Positions 14,901-23,000 of a stretch of DNA of 24,299 bases are shown piece after piece (position 1 is the stretch's first letter; every line of letters starts with the position of its first letter). The notes under the pieces are model-generated. The model searched no databases and was not told where the DNA came from. It worked only from the letters and a program-made list of their open reading frames with translations. A program made the position numbers and the translations under genes. The DNA comes from a virus, in the IMG/VR virus record IMGVR_UViG_3300028829_004569, positions 1 to 24,299 of that record, one strand, 5' to 3'.

Positions 14901-16541
14901 AGAAGAGAAGTTATTATTCTCAAAGAATTTATTTATATCTGCGTCTGTAACTCCTTCATTTAATTCTATTATTTCTCCAGAACCTCTTCTCTTTTTGAAT
15001 CTAGTTTTATATAATTTTCCTAAGTCTTCATATAATTTCTCTTTATGTAAACAGAAGTCTAATCTATTTAACATATGAATATCATTTGTGTATTCATTTG
15101 TAGTTTTTGTAATCTTAGAGATAATATCTTTTGTAGCATCATTATATCTAATCTTAGACTTTTCAACTTCTTGTAATGCTAATTCTGTTAGGTCATCTAT
15201 ATTTGATGTAGCATTATTAAACATAGCGTCCTCTATTGTTATTATAGGTTCTACGTTATCTAAAATGTCATTTAATTTTTCTATACTAAGGTTATTAGTT
15301 TCCATTATAACCTCAAAATCATTTAACTCTCTTAGATTCATCCAATCATCTGTAGACAAATCTTCTTTGATTTTACCATCAGAGTTAATATATTTCTTAT
15401 TAGTTTCAATAAAATGTTGTGGGTCTGTCAAATCATCTAATGTAAAAGTTACTTTATCTCCAGAAAGAATCTCTCTATCTTTAATTACACTATCCCAAAA
15501 AGCTTTATCGTCAACTAAATCGTCAGTATTATTTTTAACATATATATTAGCAAGGTCTTTATTATCATATCCAACTTTATTTAGATAATCTTGTGGTTTT
15601 TGTTTTAGTATATTACTATATTCATCAGCTACTAATACTCTCTGTTTATCAAAGTTTACGAAACTATTCTTTAAATAACTTCTGGAGTTAGCAAGCTCTA
15701 CGTCTTCTAATACATTACCTTCTCTAGTAGCTTTAATATGCTCATCAATTTCTGATTTTCCTATTTCCAGAGTTCTACCAAATACGTCCTTAACGTCTTC
15801 TCTCATACCTCCTCTTCTTTGTAGGAAAGTCTTAGGGCTTTCAGGTGTTACTGGTCCATTAATATTCTTAACATCAACCACATCTGTATCAAACGTAACT
15901 CCTTGTTGAGTTTGATACGCAACTTTAGTTGCTCCATCATATAATCCGTCATCATCAAAAGCTTCTTTTAAGCTTCTAATATCTATTTTACTATCTCCTA
16001 ACTCTATATTATTTGAAAACTTAGCCTTACTTGCTATATAATAACCAGCTATATCTGGCAAAGAATTTAATGCAGCATTAGCAGCATATTCTTTAAGAGT
16101 AGGCTCTCTGTTCTCAATTGATTCAGCTTGTGTTTTAAGTGAAATTGTATCTGCGAATATTTGTGATGAAAGCTTTAGTGCTATTCCAGCTCCACCAGTT
16201 AAAGAGCTAGTCCCTAAGTTTAAAGCCATTTCATATGGATTTGCTATTGATTCTGCCATACCACCTAATAAGTAGGGTATACCTTGCAACTCATCTTTAT
16301 TCTGGATATAAAAATCATCATTATGTTTTATAATCTCTTGGACTTGTTTTTTATCATTCTCAATCTTCTCATTATATTCATCCGCATATTCAGATGTTCC
16401 CTTAACAATATCTCTCACAATATCAGTTTCACTAACATTAAACTTCTTAAACATATGAAGTCCTTTTCTATAACCTTCTTGTACTTTATTAACGGCGTAT
16501 TCACCAACTACTGGTGTTCCGTAAAAAACATCATTTGCCAT
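11937..16541 (-). CDS. Large internal virion protein (gp16-like ejection protein)
   Basis: At 1534 residues it is the largest gene and the last of the tail/ejection block, in the place and size class of T7 gp16 (1318 aa), which forms part of the trans-envelope channel for DNA entry. It starts at ATG 16541 behind AGGAGGG. The protein is mostly helical with Ala/Gly-rich weakly hydrophobic stretches (for example near residues 90-135 and 985-1000, and LSGAVGLVANSS further on), typical of ejection proteins that insert into membrane. A Glu/Val-rich run (EVEEEEEVEVKEVEEKG) lies about 70-90 residues from the end, followed by a basic Lys/Tyr-rich tail. I cannot find the lytic transglycosylase motif that T7 gp16 has at its N-terminus. 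Confidence 0.75.
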   Translation of the reverse strand: MANDVFYGTPVVGEYAVNKVQEGYRKGLHMFKKFNVSETDIVRDIVKGTSEYADEYNEKIENDKKQVQEIIKHNDDFYIQNKDELQGIPYLLGGMAESIANPYEMALNLGTSSLTGGAGIALKLSSQIFADTISLKTQAESIENREPTLKEYAANAALNSLPDIAGYYIASKAKFSNNIELGDSKIDIRSLKEAFDDDGLYDGATKVAYQTQQGVTFDTDVVDVKNINGPVTPESPKTFLQRRGGMREDVKDVFGRTLEIGKSEIDEHIKATREGNVLEDVELANSRSYLKNSFVNFDKQRVLVADEYSNILKQKPQDYLNKVGYDNKDLANIYVKNNTDDLVDDKAFWDSVIKDREILSGDKVTFTLDDLTDPQHFIETNKKYINSDGKIKEDLSTDDWMNLRELNDFEVIMETNNLSIEKLNDILDNVEPIITIEDAMFNNATSNIDDLTELALQEVEKSKIRYNDATKDIISKITKTTNEYTNDIHMLNRLDFCLHKEKLYEDLGKLYKTRFKKRRGSGEIIELNEGVTDADINKFFENNNFSSSSDDNKTRLFYFLGDLQRTTNNAYGTPEYIPFYRLADKYFKSPEDMVNFLSGLNDGEYLKNNSVLLRDIFEGQTKDISMLDNFGTTSTVRIKNKSKKYLDPSYIESIDKEIVSNERMKAIRAIHGDFIKMVDNGLGSSSNTSVNLAIRASGLLRKGLSRGVMWASGINEFATNPALAAIRASRYGHNPLGALSYGGARFFKRVAKSTPSNLPNQKYVIGKLEHNLKIRNSSNPMGIEALDNSILGYKIQQMSDINLNSYGEIFATSMIDKLPESLTDVNPELARILSINGVNSKNYTAFREFSISHIRDNENYIDSKQLLDINSPESRQLRGVFNYISDDIGNIKSNSIFHTQAQNEVSKWLLMYRSFARAMSMDTLNGALYYTTKEGIRKSRFSQGGLQSTIQQVPNALTTIALIYATGKAGSMIKDLTYGDRDMAERLALAETEITNLTNKYNEEEFSDFMLYVGSDILNEVQETTGLDLGMLESEAPILSSGRKVYNWYNSESDNKTKEAIKLFAKELISKRIVETGQSLYDTYSMNWDKSKKIWGYSTEENQEYYSKVFDWRNKLSKREINDTIDIMRNKATSYKSRADYLDDNNDSYDSLPDKVKRYLNTAINVSGKRNIDIEATKRGYAVAYSDSKFQGVNAINDFIREELDITTNDIDTHIATEQETYFEPSDMRGDYKLRNTDAETNIIKQALYSLSGAVGLVANSSSVRAFSKMQLGERNILFNTLVKDKPAREEIAIAMVNARIEGNKTFGYDDYRDGNRIDEIKPITNMATGARSANNKVKYKAGIKSILGDKQLDTMATVGQGAIIKRDGVIYLGDAYNFNKDTVDKVTGLSTQGFNEYELIPIMKADKFEDLVNGKYSFEDIKDLLFSDKEVLAMKKTKVNPLEVEFNSRRIEVEEEEEVEVKEVEEKGFNSLSKAKKKYYKQLIYYLGQKDTPENQKIFYESLGNAKAKDVKSILKNKYNVDINKFYKKINVK

Positions 16542-16557
16542 TTATTCCCTCCTAAAA

Positions 16558-18402
16558 TTAAAACTCATTATTAACTGTAGCCCCTATGAGAGCCTCATAG
16601 GCGTCGTTGTTCGCCCTTACCCTAGCTTCACTATCACTACCAAAGACAGACTCCGTATATCCTCTCCTATAGACTTCTACGGGCTTCTTATTTAAATAGA
16701 CTGTACTGTTGTTATACTTTTCAGATAGAGCTTTTTCAAATGCCTTAGGTTTTGCTTTTCTCTCTTTTATTCTATATTCTTTTATTCCAGAGATATCACC
16801 TATTGCCCCATCAACTATTTGTCTAAAAGATAAATTTCTTCTATATTCTCTGTTGAAATTTTGAGCTGTATAATCTAGTTGACTAGACCAGTTTATATTA
16901 CCAGTCACAATTTGCCCTAATATGTAATTATTTAACATAGTTTGTTTGGATATAGAAAGATTGTATTGACTAATAGCTTTAGCTATACCACCCTTATCTG
17001 ACAACTCACTATATAATATATTCTTTGCTTTCTTAGTTTGTTTACCGGCACTAATATAATTAAGAGTTTCTGGAGAAGTTTTATAAAGTTCTACGTCCTC
17101 TACATTAACGACTCCTCTGGACAATAAACTTCTAATCATATTTTCTTTTTGTATCGGGTCATCATCATAACTTTCTATTAAAGATGTAACAGATGATATA
17201 GAAGTACTCCTATCTTGACCCGCGTTTTCATTAGCTTGTATTTCTTGTTTGAATCTACTTGTTTCTGTAGTTGAATACATTTGTACAAACTCTCCATTGT
17301 TTACTATATCTTGAACCGTATCACCAAAGTATTTCTTAGATATATAACTATTTTGCATAATATCAGTAGGTGTAAGTGGAGTTTCCTCTACATCTGAAAT
17401 AGCAATTGTATAGTTACCACTTCTTATATTACTATCTATTCTTCTGTAGTCAGTAACATATTTACTTCTAAGCTTTTCTTTTTCTGCTTCAACCTTTCTA
17501 TCTAATGTATATTTTTGATTCTCTAATTGAGCCTTTAATTTATTTGAATTGTTACGAATAAAATCTTTAGTAGAGTTTTCTAAATTGCTTAGATAAGTAT
17601 CTCTATTTTCTTTATCCAGAGAACCTTCTGCAATAAGATTATCTATCTCAATCTCGTAAACTGCTTTATTCTCCGACCCTTTAGTTAATTGAGTTAAAGC
17701 CTCTTGCTTCTCTTCAATAGACAAATCATTACTATCTATAATCTCTTGAGCCTTTCTTTTTAATCTTTCTCCAGAACCTTTTAATAAAGTATTCATTTTC
17801 ATTTCTCTTATATTACTTTCTGGAATTAAACCTTTAAGTTTATCAAAGCCTTTTAAAGCTTCTTCTCTTGACTTCTCTGCTTCTGTTTTATTATCGTTAT
17901 TTATATAATCGTACATTAATCCAGTAGCTACAAATATTGTATCATCAACTACCTTCTTACTATCATACTCATTCTTTTGACCTTGTAAAACAAAATTCTT
18001 ATTAGCCGCTGACCCGTTAACCGTATTATACCATTGATTAACATCCTCTTCTTTTGTGTACTTTGTATCACCTATAAGAGATTTATTTAGTTCATATACT
18101 TGATTTAATCCATCAATATATGCTTGATAATTATCGTCACTAAACTTATCTTTTCCTTCCCATTGACTCTCATATTCTTGTATTCTATTATTTGCTTCTA
18201 TCTTTAATTTAGCTAATTCATTAGACCTTTTAGCACTATCTAACTTAGTCGCCATTTGCCCAGCTACCTTATACGCTATATCTAGTGATACATTTCCAGA
18301 GGTAACTTTGCTTATATTTTGGGTGTTAATATTAGGCGATATTAAATTAGGGTTGGCTTGTATAGTATTTAAATTAACCTGTTTTATAAACTTGTTTGCC
18401 AT
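16558..18402 (-). CDS. Internal virion protein (gp15-like ejection protein)
   Basis: A 614-residue, Gln/Asn/Lys/Glu-rich helical protein (T7 gp15 has 747). ATG 18402 overlaps the preceding stop by one base (TAATG) behind GGAGG, and the gene ends 16 bases before the gp16-like start. Long stretches such as the region around 150-330 are predicted amphipathic helices with no membrane segment or enzyme motif. In T7, gp15 and gp16 form the hexameric tube that crosses the periplasm. Order, size and coupling support the same role here; I see no short motif that would identify the family on its own. Confidence 0.75.
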   Translation of the reverse strand: MANKFIKQVNLNTIQANPNLISPNINTQNISKVTSGNVSLDIAYKVAGQMATKLDSAKRSNELAKLKIEANNRIQEYESQWEGKDKFSDDNYQAYIDGLNQVYELNKSLIGDTKYTKEEDVNQWYNTVNGSAANKNFVLQGQKNEYDSKKVVDDTIFVATGLMYDYINNDNKTEAEKSREEALKGFDKLKGLIPESNIREMKMNTLLKGSGERLKRKAQEIIDSNDLSIEEKQEALTQLTKGSENKAVYEIEIDNLIAEGSLDKENRDTYLSNLENSTKDFIRNNSNKLKAQLENQKYTLDRKVEAEKEKLRSKYVTDYRRIDSNIRSGNYTIAISDVEETPLTPTDIMQNSYISKKYFGDTVQDIVNNGEFVQMYSTTETSRFKQEIQANENAGQDRSTSISSVTSLIESYDDDPIQKENMIRSLLSRGVVNVEDVELYKTSPETLNYISAGKQTKKAKNILYSELSDKGGIAKAISQYNLSISKQTMLNNYILGQIVTGNINWSSQLDYTAQNFNREYRRNLSFRQIVDGAIGDISGIKEYRIKERKAKPKAFEKALSEKYNNSTVYLNKKPVEVYRRGYTESVFGSDSEARVRANNDAYEALIGATVNNEF

Positions 18403-19010
18403 TAATATAATCCTCCTTTAATGCTGACTGATAACAAATCATCTAACTTACTATCATTCTTAGCTTTATAACTTCTATATTCATCTAATCCTGCATCAGC
18501 TAACTCCATTACACTTGATAGTATTCTATTATTTGTATTTTGTTTTACTGCATCTACAGACTCATCTAAAGCGTTTATTTGGTTTGTGTATGTTTGGTCT
18601 AATTGTAAGTTTTGAGCCATTGTATTAGACGTAATGGCTGATATTTGATAGGTATTATTAGCTGTTAAGTTATTCATACTTTCAATATATTCAGCATCTA
18701 ATCTACTTTGAACACTCTCTGTTTCAGAAGTTGTTGTCAAGTAAGTACTTTGTTGACTTACAAATACATTTATATCACTACTAGCATCTAAATATTCATT
18801 AGATAATTCTAACCTATCCTCCGCATAATTAGCCATAAGACTAGAATACGTATCATTATATGCTTCTTGTATTTGATTTTTATTATAATTATAATACATA
18901 GTTGCGACATCCTTCTCATATTCTGCAACTTTACTTGCTGCCATATTTTGTATTGTACCTGATATTGACTCCATAGCCATTTTACCAGCTGCTAACATTA
19001 ATTCTACCAT
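18402..19010 (-). CDS. Internal virion protein (gp14-like ejection protein)
   Basis: A 202-residue protein (T7 gp14 has 196) from ATG 19010 behind AGGAGG. It begins with a short apolar segment (MVELMLAAGKMAMESISG), continues as a long Asn/Ser/Gln/Tyr-rich helical body, and ends with VMELADAGLDEYRSYKAK, a type of ending common in gp14-like proteins. In T7, gp14 leaves the virion first and forms the pore in the outer membrane, which fits a diderm host. It is tightly packed between the nozzle and gp15-like genes. Confidence 0.75.
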   Translation of the reverse strand: MVELMLAAGKMAMESISGTIQNMAASKVAEYEKDVATMYYNYNKNQIQEAYNDTYSSLMANYAEDRLELSNEYLDASSDINVFVSQQSTYLTTTSETESVQSRLDAEYIESMNNLTANNTYQISAITSNTMAQNLQLDQTYTNQINALDESVDAVKQNTNNRILSSVMELADAGLDEYRSYKAKNDSKLDDLLSVSIKGGLY

Positions 19011-19025
19011 ACTAACCTCCTTATA

Positions 19026-20879
19026 TTAATTATCGATAACAAGGTTTACAAGCGATTGTATTCCTTGCAATTCTACTATTTTATCATTTTCATTAGTTGA
19101 TATCTGGATAGAAAAACCAGTCTTAACTCTTATAGAGGTTCTTTGTTTATATATACTATAAACATCCTCTACACTTGATGGAAGGTTAGTAATAGGCTTA
19201 CCGTCTATTAAAACACCTTCTATTCCTTCTCTATCTTCATTATATAACTTAACTACTATATCGTTTATAATAGATGAGTTATCATATGTATATAATATAC
19301 CACCTTGTGTTAAATTAAAAGGATTTAATGTAATTGTCGCATACTTATAATTCTTTTCTGTAGGAATAAACAAATCTTTATCTGATAATATTTTATCTTC
19401 CAGAGATAAAAACTTTGTAGCTCCACTAGTATCAAGCTCCAATTTAACCTTTCTAAATATTCCATCTGAATCTGCGATATCTATAATATAAATATATTCC
19501 TCGTCTTTACTTCTGCATACAACATAATCTGTATTATCTATAGATACTCTACACAAGTCTTTAAATAGATTCTTAAATGAAAATCTATCTACGTCTACTG
19601 TATTAAAACTAGTTTGTACAGATGTTTTATCTAGTAATAATACTTGTAATGTACCCTTGCTATTTAAGAAATATACTGAATTATTCTTTACACAGAACTT
19701 ATCGGAACAACTTACATTTGATATTACCGATATATTACTTCCTATACTAGTCGGTGTTATTTGAGTACCACCATAACCTATTATATAAACACCAGCAGTT
19801 GTAAGTATAAACAATCCTATATTAGAAATTACCCCAGTTATTTCACCTATCTTATTATCTATAGGGTCTAACTGAAAATAGAATGCGTCATCACTATTAC
19901 TATCATTTCTAAAGTTGCTAGGCTCACTCATTTTACTAGCATAAAATAGTCCGTCTTTATAAAAATAAGTTCTATCTTGATAGAATGCTACTCTTTCTGG
20001 AGAAGAAATATTATCAATCAATTGTCCAAAAGAAAGCAATCCAGAATCCTCTCCAGTCATTGAGGTAAAGTAGTTTCCATTATACTCCTCATCAAATGTT
20101 AAGTCTCCTATCTCCACAGAAGTGTTATTAACTATATATGTTTTGTCATCTTCTATTTCTTCAAAAGTATATAATATACCATATATATCCCCCTTTTGAG
20201 GATTATCAAAGTAATCTATATCAACACTAGATGAATAAGTTGTATATATTCTATTTATCTGGATAGAAGAATTAGGTAAATATATTTTTCCTCCAGAAAC
20301 CTTAATCTTTGGGTCTGATAATGTACTTTGTTGTACTACTCTTAATTTATTCTTTTCTGATGATAGCGAGCTACCAGAGACATAATAAGGATTACTTGAT
20401 ACGACCCATAGGTCTAGCTTAACATCCTCTTTATATCTAATAGGACAATCTATATCGTCAAACGTATCTGACAACTCTATATCGTCATCCATAGAATACG
20501 ATATAATATCGTCTGTACCATTATATAATACAAACTCGTTTTTACCTATGACCTCTATCTTAGTGTTATCTCCTAAGCTATGAGCTAACCCTTGCTCTAT
20601 TTCATTAGTAGTATTATTTAATCTATAAATATATTCTGAGGTTAATATTAATGAATACCCTTTAGCTGTTTCTCTAACATCTAAGATACTTCCTTGTAAA
20701 TCTAAAGTTATTTTATCATATGTTTTAGCTACCTTTAATGACCCTATATCTGTTACTAGAAAGTTAGTTATTTCTTTTGCTCCAGAACTATAAATATCAC
20801 TTGTTCTTATTCCAGATAACCTTTCTCCAATCTCCCCATAGTTCCACATATTGTTAACAACATACTTAGTTTCAGCCAT
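19026..20879 (-). CDS. Tail tubular protein B / nozzle (gp12-like)
   Basis: I choose ATG 20879 (617 residues, starting MAETKYVV), one base after the gp11-like stop; an in-frame ATG four codons earlier lies inside the previous gene without usable spacing. The protein is rich in beta strands, Tyr, Asn, Asp and Gly throughout, as in the propeller-like gp12 nozzle of T7 (794 aa). The N-terminus (NNMWNYGEIGERLSGIRTSD, then NFLVTDIGSLKVAKTY) resembles the conserved start of gp12-like proteins, which often read as a 'G...S.R.D...Y..G...N....G....R' pattern. It would form the tail tip and the DNA channel outlet. Confidence 0.85.
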   Translation of the reverse strand: MAETKYVVNNMWNYGEIGERLSGIRTSDIYSSGAKEITNFLVTDIGSLKVAKTYDKITLDLQGSILDVRETAKGYSLILTSEYIYRLNNTTNEIEQGLAHSLGDNTKIEVIGKNEFVLYNGTDDIISYSMDDDIELSDTFDDIDCPIRYKEDVKLDLWVVSSNPYYVSGSSLSSEKNKLRVVQQSTLSDPKIKVSGGKIYLPNSSIQINRIYTTYSSSVDIDYFDNPQKGDIYGILYTFEEIEDDKTYIVNNTSVEIGDLTFDEEYNGNYFTSMTGEDSGLLSFGQLIDNISSPERVAFYQDRTYFYKDGLFYASKMSEPSNFRNDSNSDDAFYFQLDPIDNKIGEITGVISNIGLFILTTAGVYIIGYGGTQITPTSIGSNISVISNVSCSDKFCVKNNSVYFLNSKGTLQVLLLDKTSVQTSFNTVDVDRFSFKNLFKDLCRVSIDNTDYVVCRSKDEEYIYIIDIADSDGIFRKVKLELDTSGATKFLSLEDKILSDKDLFIPTEKNYKYATITLNPFNLTQGGILYTYDNSSIINDIVVKLYNEDREGIEGVLIDGKPITNLPSSVEDVYSIYKQRTSIRVKTGFSIQISTNENDKIVELQGIQSLVNLVIDN

Positions 20880-20880
20880 A

Positions 20881-21393
20881 TTACACCACATCCCTTACAT
20901 ATGGGACAAATTGGTTATTATATAATCTTTGTAGCTCTTGTTCTGTTCTTGTGTTAAGTAATTCTACTCTACTAGAAAAAGCATTCATACTTTCAGATAC
21001 CTTTAAAGCAGTCATTAGTACTAATAGATTATACATATATTCTGGATATTCAGATAAAGCTATAGTTCTACAATATTTTAGATAAACCTCATCATCATAT
21101 GAATATATATAATTACCTTCAAACTCTCCAGTGGAGTTAACAAATCTTAATTTATTAAGATAGTCGACGGGTATATTAAATCTATTCTGTCCCAATTCAT
21201 TAACACCATCTTTATTTAATTTAACAGTCGTTGCGTTAAACCTTAAATCTGTTCTTACGGCTAAGCTTCCAAGGATATCCTCTAATATAGTACTAGCGAA
21301 TTGATAAGTATCACTTCTATTGTCGTTATATGTTGATACTTCACCTATTTCCCTTAGGGCAGCCTCTATTATTTTTCCTCTATCTAAAGACAT
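20881..21393 (-). CDS. Tail tubular protein A / gatekeeper (gp11-like)
   Basis: A 170-residue protein (T7 gp11 has 196), first gene of the tail block and immediately before the nozzle gene as in T7. It has an N-terminal helix (KIIEAALREIGEVSTYND), a central strand-rich part with NRFNIPVDYLNKLRFV (the 'P-x-D/P-L/Y' segment common in gp11-like and adaptor proteins), YCRTIALSEYPEYMYNLLVLMTALKVSES, and a C-terminal helix QELQRLYNN. It starts at ATG 21393 behind GGAGAGG. It would form the ring below the portal and hold the nozzle. Confidence 0.85.
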   Translation of the reverse strand: MSLDRGKIIEAALREIGEVSTYNDNRSDTYQFASTILEDILGSLAVRTDLRFNATTVKLNKDGVNELGQNRFNIPVDYLNKLRFVNSTGEFEGNYIYSYDDEVYLKYCRTIALSEYPEYMYNLLVLMTALKVSESMNAFSSRVELLNTRTEQELQRLYNNQFVPYVRDVV

Positions 21394-21449
21394 ATTATGT
21401 TACCACCTCTCCTTTTTATGTTTATATCTATATTAATACTTCAATTTAT

Positions 21450-21464
21450 GGAATGTAATGTTCC
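21450..21464. promoter_or_regulatory. Imperfect dyad GGAA-N7-TTCC ahead of the tail operon
   Basis: GGAATGTAATGTTCC lies in the 83-base gap between a terminator and the gp11-like start. It shares GGAA-N7-TTCC and the following CGTATATA motif with the palindrome at 2970-2984. No convincing -35/-10 pair is visible in this gap, although some promoter is needed after the terminator. Confidence 0.35.
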
Positions 21465-21476
21465 GTATCCGTATAT

Positions 21477-21503
21477 AAAAAAAGGGACTAATTAAAGTCC
21501 CTT
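21477..21503 (-). terminator. Rho-independent terminator ahead of the tail operon
   Basis: AAGGGACT, loop TTAATT, AGTCCCTT on the minus strand (perfect 8-bp stem), followed by seven T including the end of the stem. The stop codon of the 57-aa gene lies inside the loop. Confidence 0.9.
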
Positions 21504-21665
21504 AGTGTTTGTCTTTTCAAATACCGCATTATAAATCTCGTCATCTAATTTAGAATCAGTTCTTTCTACAACGGCTTTTAATAATAGCAATATTAATCTT
21601 TCTAAAGCCTCAGTTCCAAAGTATTTTACCGCAAAAGATTTTATAAAGTTCAATAATAAGTTCAT
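21492..21665 (-). CDS. 57-aa small phage protein
   Basis: ATG 21665 stands behind AGGAGGTATTT. The product has an amphipathic to hydrophobic helix (ALERLILLLLKAVVE, about 20-34), then RTDSKLDDEIYNAVFEK. Small proteins with a helix followed by a TD-x-K-x-DD-x-(I/L) end are frequent next to lysis genes of phages, but their function is not known to me. It ends in the loop of the terminator. Confidence 0.65.
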   Translation of the reverse strand: MNLLLNFIKSFAVKYFGTEALERLILLLLKAVVERTDSKLDDEIYNAVFEKTNTKGL

Positions 21666-21940
21666 AAATACCTCCTATAAAATGTATAATTATTAATCAG
21701 TTTTTGTATAAATTTTACTCAAAACATCAAAAGTGAAAAAAAGTATGGACCCTTTTTATGTGTAAACTGGTTATATTACTATGTAATAAGAAATAAATGT
21801 AGACTAGATAAACTTTGAAAATTAGTTAATTATTTCTCTTGAAAGTATTATAAATTAGTTTTCAAATATTAAATAGCTTACATAATACTTGTTAATCACA
21901 ATAAGTGAACGAAGTTTATCAAATATTCTGGAATAAAAAA
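21666..21940. promoter_or_regulatory. 275-base gene-free block with a plus-strand promoter-like element
   Basis: No gene is supportable. At 21746-21782 the plus strand has TGGACCCTTT, 12 bases, then TGGTTATAT-TACTAT, the same bipartite layout as the minus-strand element at 11835-11873. It points towards the antisense of the endolysin, so its role is unclear: plus-strand transcript start, or a protein-binding site used in either orientation. A TCTGGA copy and the short dyad TTGT-N5-ACAA are also present. Confidence 0.45.
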
Positions 21941-22342
21941 TTACTTAGTTAATTCAAAGACTTGTCTTCTATTTCTTGGGTCAAAAGAAATATGAATCCA
22001 ATAAGTACTTCCACTATGTTCTAGTATTAGTTGGTCGAATTCTAAGTCAGATTCAGCAATTGCTTTAAACACTTCTTCTATTTTTCTTCCCAGAGGTAAA
22101 AAGTCTATTGCAAATCCCTTTAGATGGGCTGAATTAGTTGCACCTCCAACGGCTCTATTTAATTCAGAACATCTATACCAAGAGTTAACCCTTAGGGGAA
22201 CTCTTAGGTATTCTCTTACCTTTTGTATTCCTACCGTACTTCTCATTAAATTATTTATTAATGTCTCTGGAATAGAATTATCTATATTTAATCTATCAGC
22301 TGTACTAGATTTAATCACTTCTTTATATGTAAAATTAATCAT
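21941..22342 (-). CDS. Endolysin, peptidase M15 (D-Ala-D-Ala carboxypeptidase-like)
   Basis: A 133-residue protein from ATG 22342 behind GGAGGG. SAHLKGFAID gives His73 and Asp80, and YWIHISF gives His117, the three zinc ligands of M15 peptidases; Glu109 in LILEHS is a likely catalytic base. The length matches the M15_3 group of single-domain phage lysins, and RVNSWYRCSELNRAVGGATN before the first motif is typical of it. It would cleave peptide stems of peptidoglycan in the periplasm. There is no signal peptide, so release needs a holin (candidate at 8505-8678). Confidence 0.9.
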   Translation of the reverse strand: MINFTYKEVIKSSTADRLNIDNSIPETLINNLMRSTVGIQKVREYLRVPLRVNSWYRCSELNRAVGGATNSAHLKGFAIDFLPLGRKIEEVFKAIAESDLEFDQLILEHSGSTYWIHISFDPRNRRQVFELTK

Positions 22343-22364
22343 TATCCCTCCTTTAATATTTAAT

Positions 22365-22389
22365 AAAAAGGGATGGCATATACCATCCC
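22365..22389 (-). terminator. Rho-independent terminator ahead of the endolysin
   Basis: GGGATGG, loop TATATG, CCATCCC on the minus strand (perfect 7-bp stem), then TTTTT. It separates the 189-aa gene from the endolysin. Confidence 0.85.
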
Positions 22390-22406
22390 CCTCTATTAAA
22401 ATTTTA

Positions 22407-22976
22407 CTATCTAACGCAAGCGCAAGTACCTGAGTTAGCAGCTGTAATAGCTTTTATAATCTCAGCTGTCTCTGCTTTTCTTTCAGCGGTAGCTAGATTA
22501 CGTAAGATATTATCTTTGTCCAATTGTTGCATTAACTCTCTAGTTGCGCACGCTTGCGCAGTTACTTCTTTTTGAGTTGCATTACTTTCTTGTAATATCA
22601 ACTTTTGAGTTTCACAACAACAGTTAGCCTGTTCTTTTTGACCAGCAGTAATCAAATTATTAACATCTCTAAGTCTGTCTGCTTCTCTAAACTCAGCGTC
22701 AGAGAAGTTTTTATTCGTTTGGTCTGTTCTAAGTATCTCTCTAGTTTCTAAAGCTTGAGCAGAAGTTCTAGCTAATGAAGCCTCTAATGCTTGAGCGTGG
22801 CAGTCACTAGCTGTCTTAGCCGCAGTACCATCTGCTAAAGCCGACTCTCTTAAAAAGTTAGTAGGTCCTACTCCCATTCCTGGACCACCATACATTCCAT
22901 TACCAAAAAATCCATTTCCTAATACACCTAAACCTCTTAGTGCTGCAAAGTCCTCGATTCCTATTCCATTTTCCAT
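22407..22976 (-). CDS. Gly-rich/Cys-containing 189-aa phage protein, unknown function
   Basis: I take ATG 22976, nine bases behind AGGAGG; an in-frame TTG two codons earlier is too close to that site. The N-terminal 40 residues are Gly-rich (GNGFFGNGMYGGPGMGVG), followed by a long Ala/Gln/Glu helix. Cysteines occur as SDCHA, ANCCCETQ, QACAT and a final CACVR. Proteins with a Gly-rich head and a CCxTQ-type helical repeat occur in many phages near structural or lysis genes, but I know of no assigned function. It lies between two terminators, so it may be expressed as its own transcript, and this stretch lacks the TCTGGA hexamer, a possible sign of separate origin. Confidence 0.75.
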   Translation of the reverse strand: MENGIGIEDFAALRGLGVLGNGFFGNGMYGGPGMGVGPTNFLRESALADGTAAKTASDCHAQALEASLARTSAQALETREILRTDQTNKNFSDAEFREADRLRDVNNLITAGQKEQANCCCETQKLILQESNATQKEVTAQACATRELMQQLDKDNILRNLATAERKAETAEIIKAITAANSGTCACVR

Positions 22977-23000
22977 ATACAAATACCTCCTAAAGGCTAT

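Noticed and set aside
15088-15588. 166-codon plus-strand open frame, and other plus-strand frames such as 9235-9528, 1735-1998 and 5813-6049
   Set aside because: They lie antisense to well supported genes, have hydrophobic low-complexity products typical of reversed AT-rich coding DNA, and lack ribosome sites.
16035-16055. TGGTTATTATATA-like matches inside coding DNA here and near 20905
   Set aside because: The spacing to the -10-like hexamer differs from the four intergenic boxes and both lie within genes; AT-rich coding sequence gives such matches by chance.
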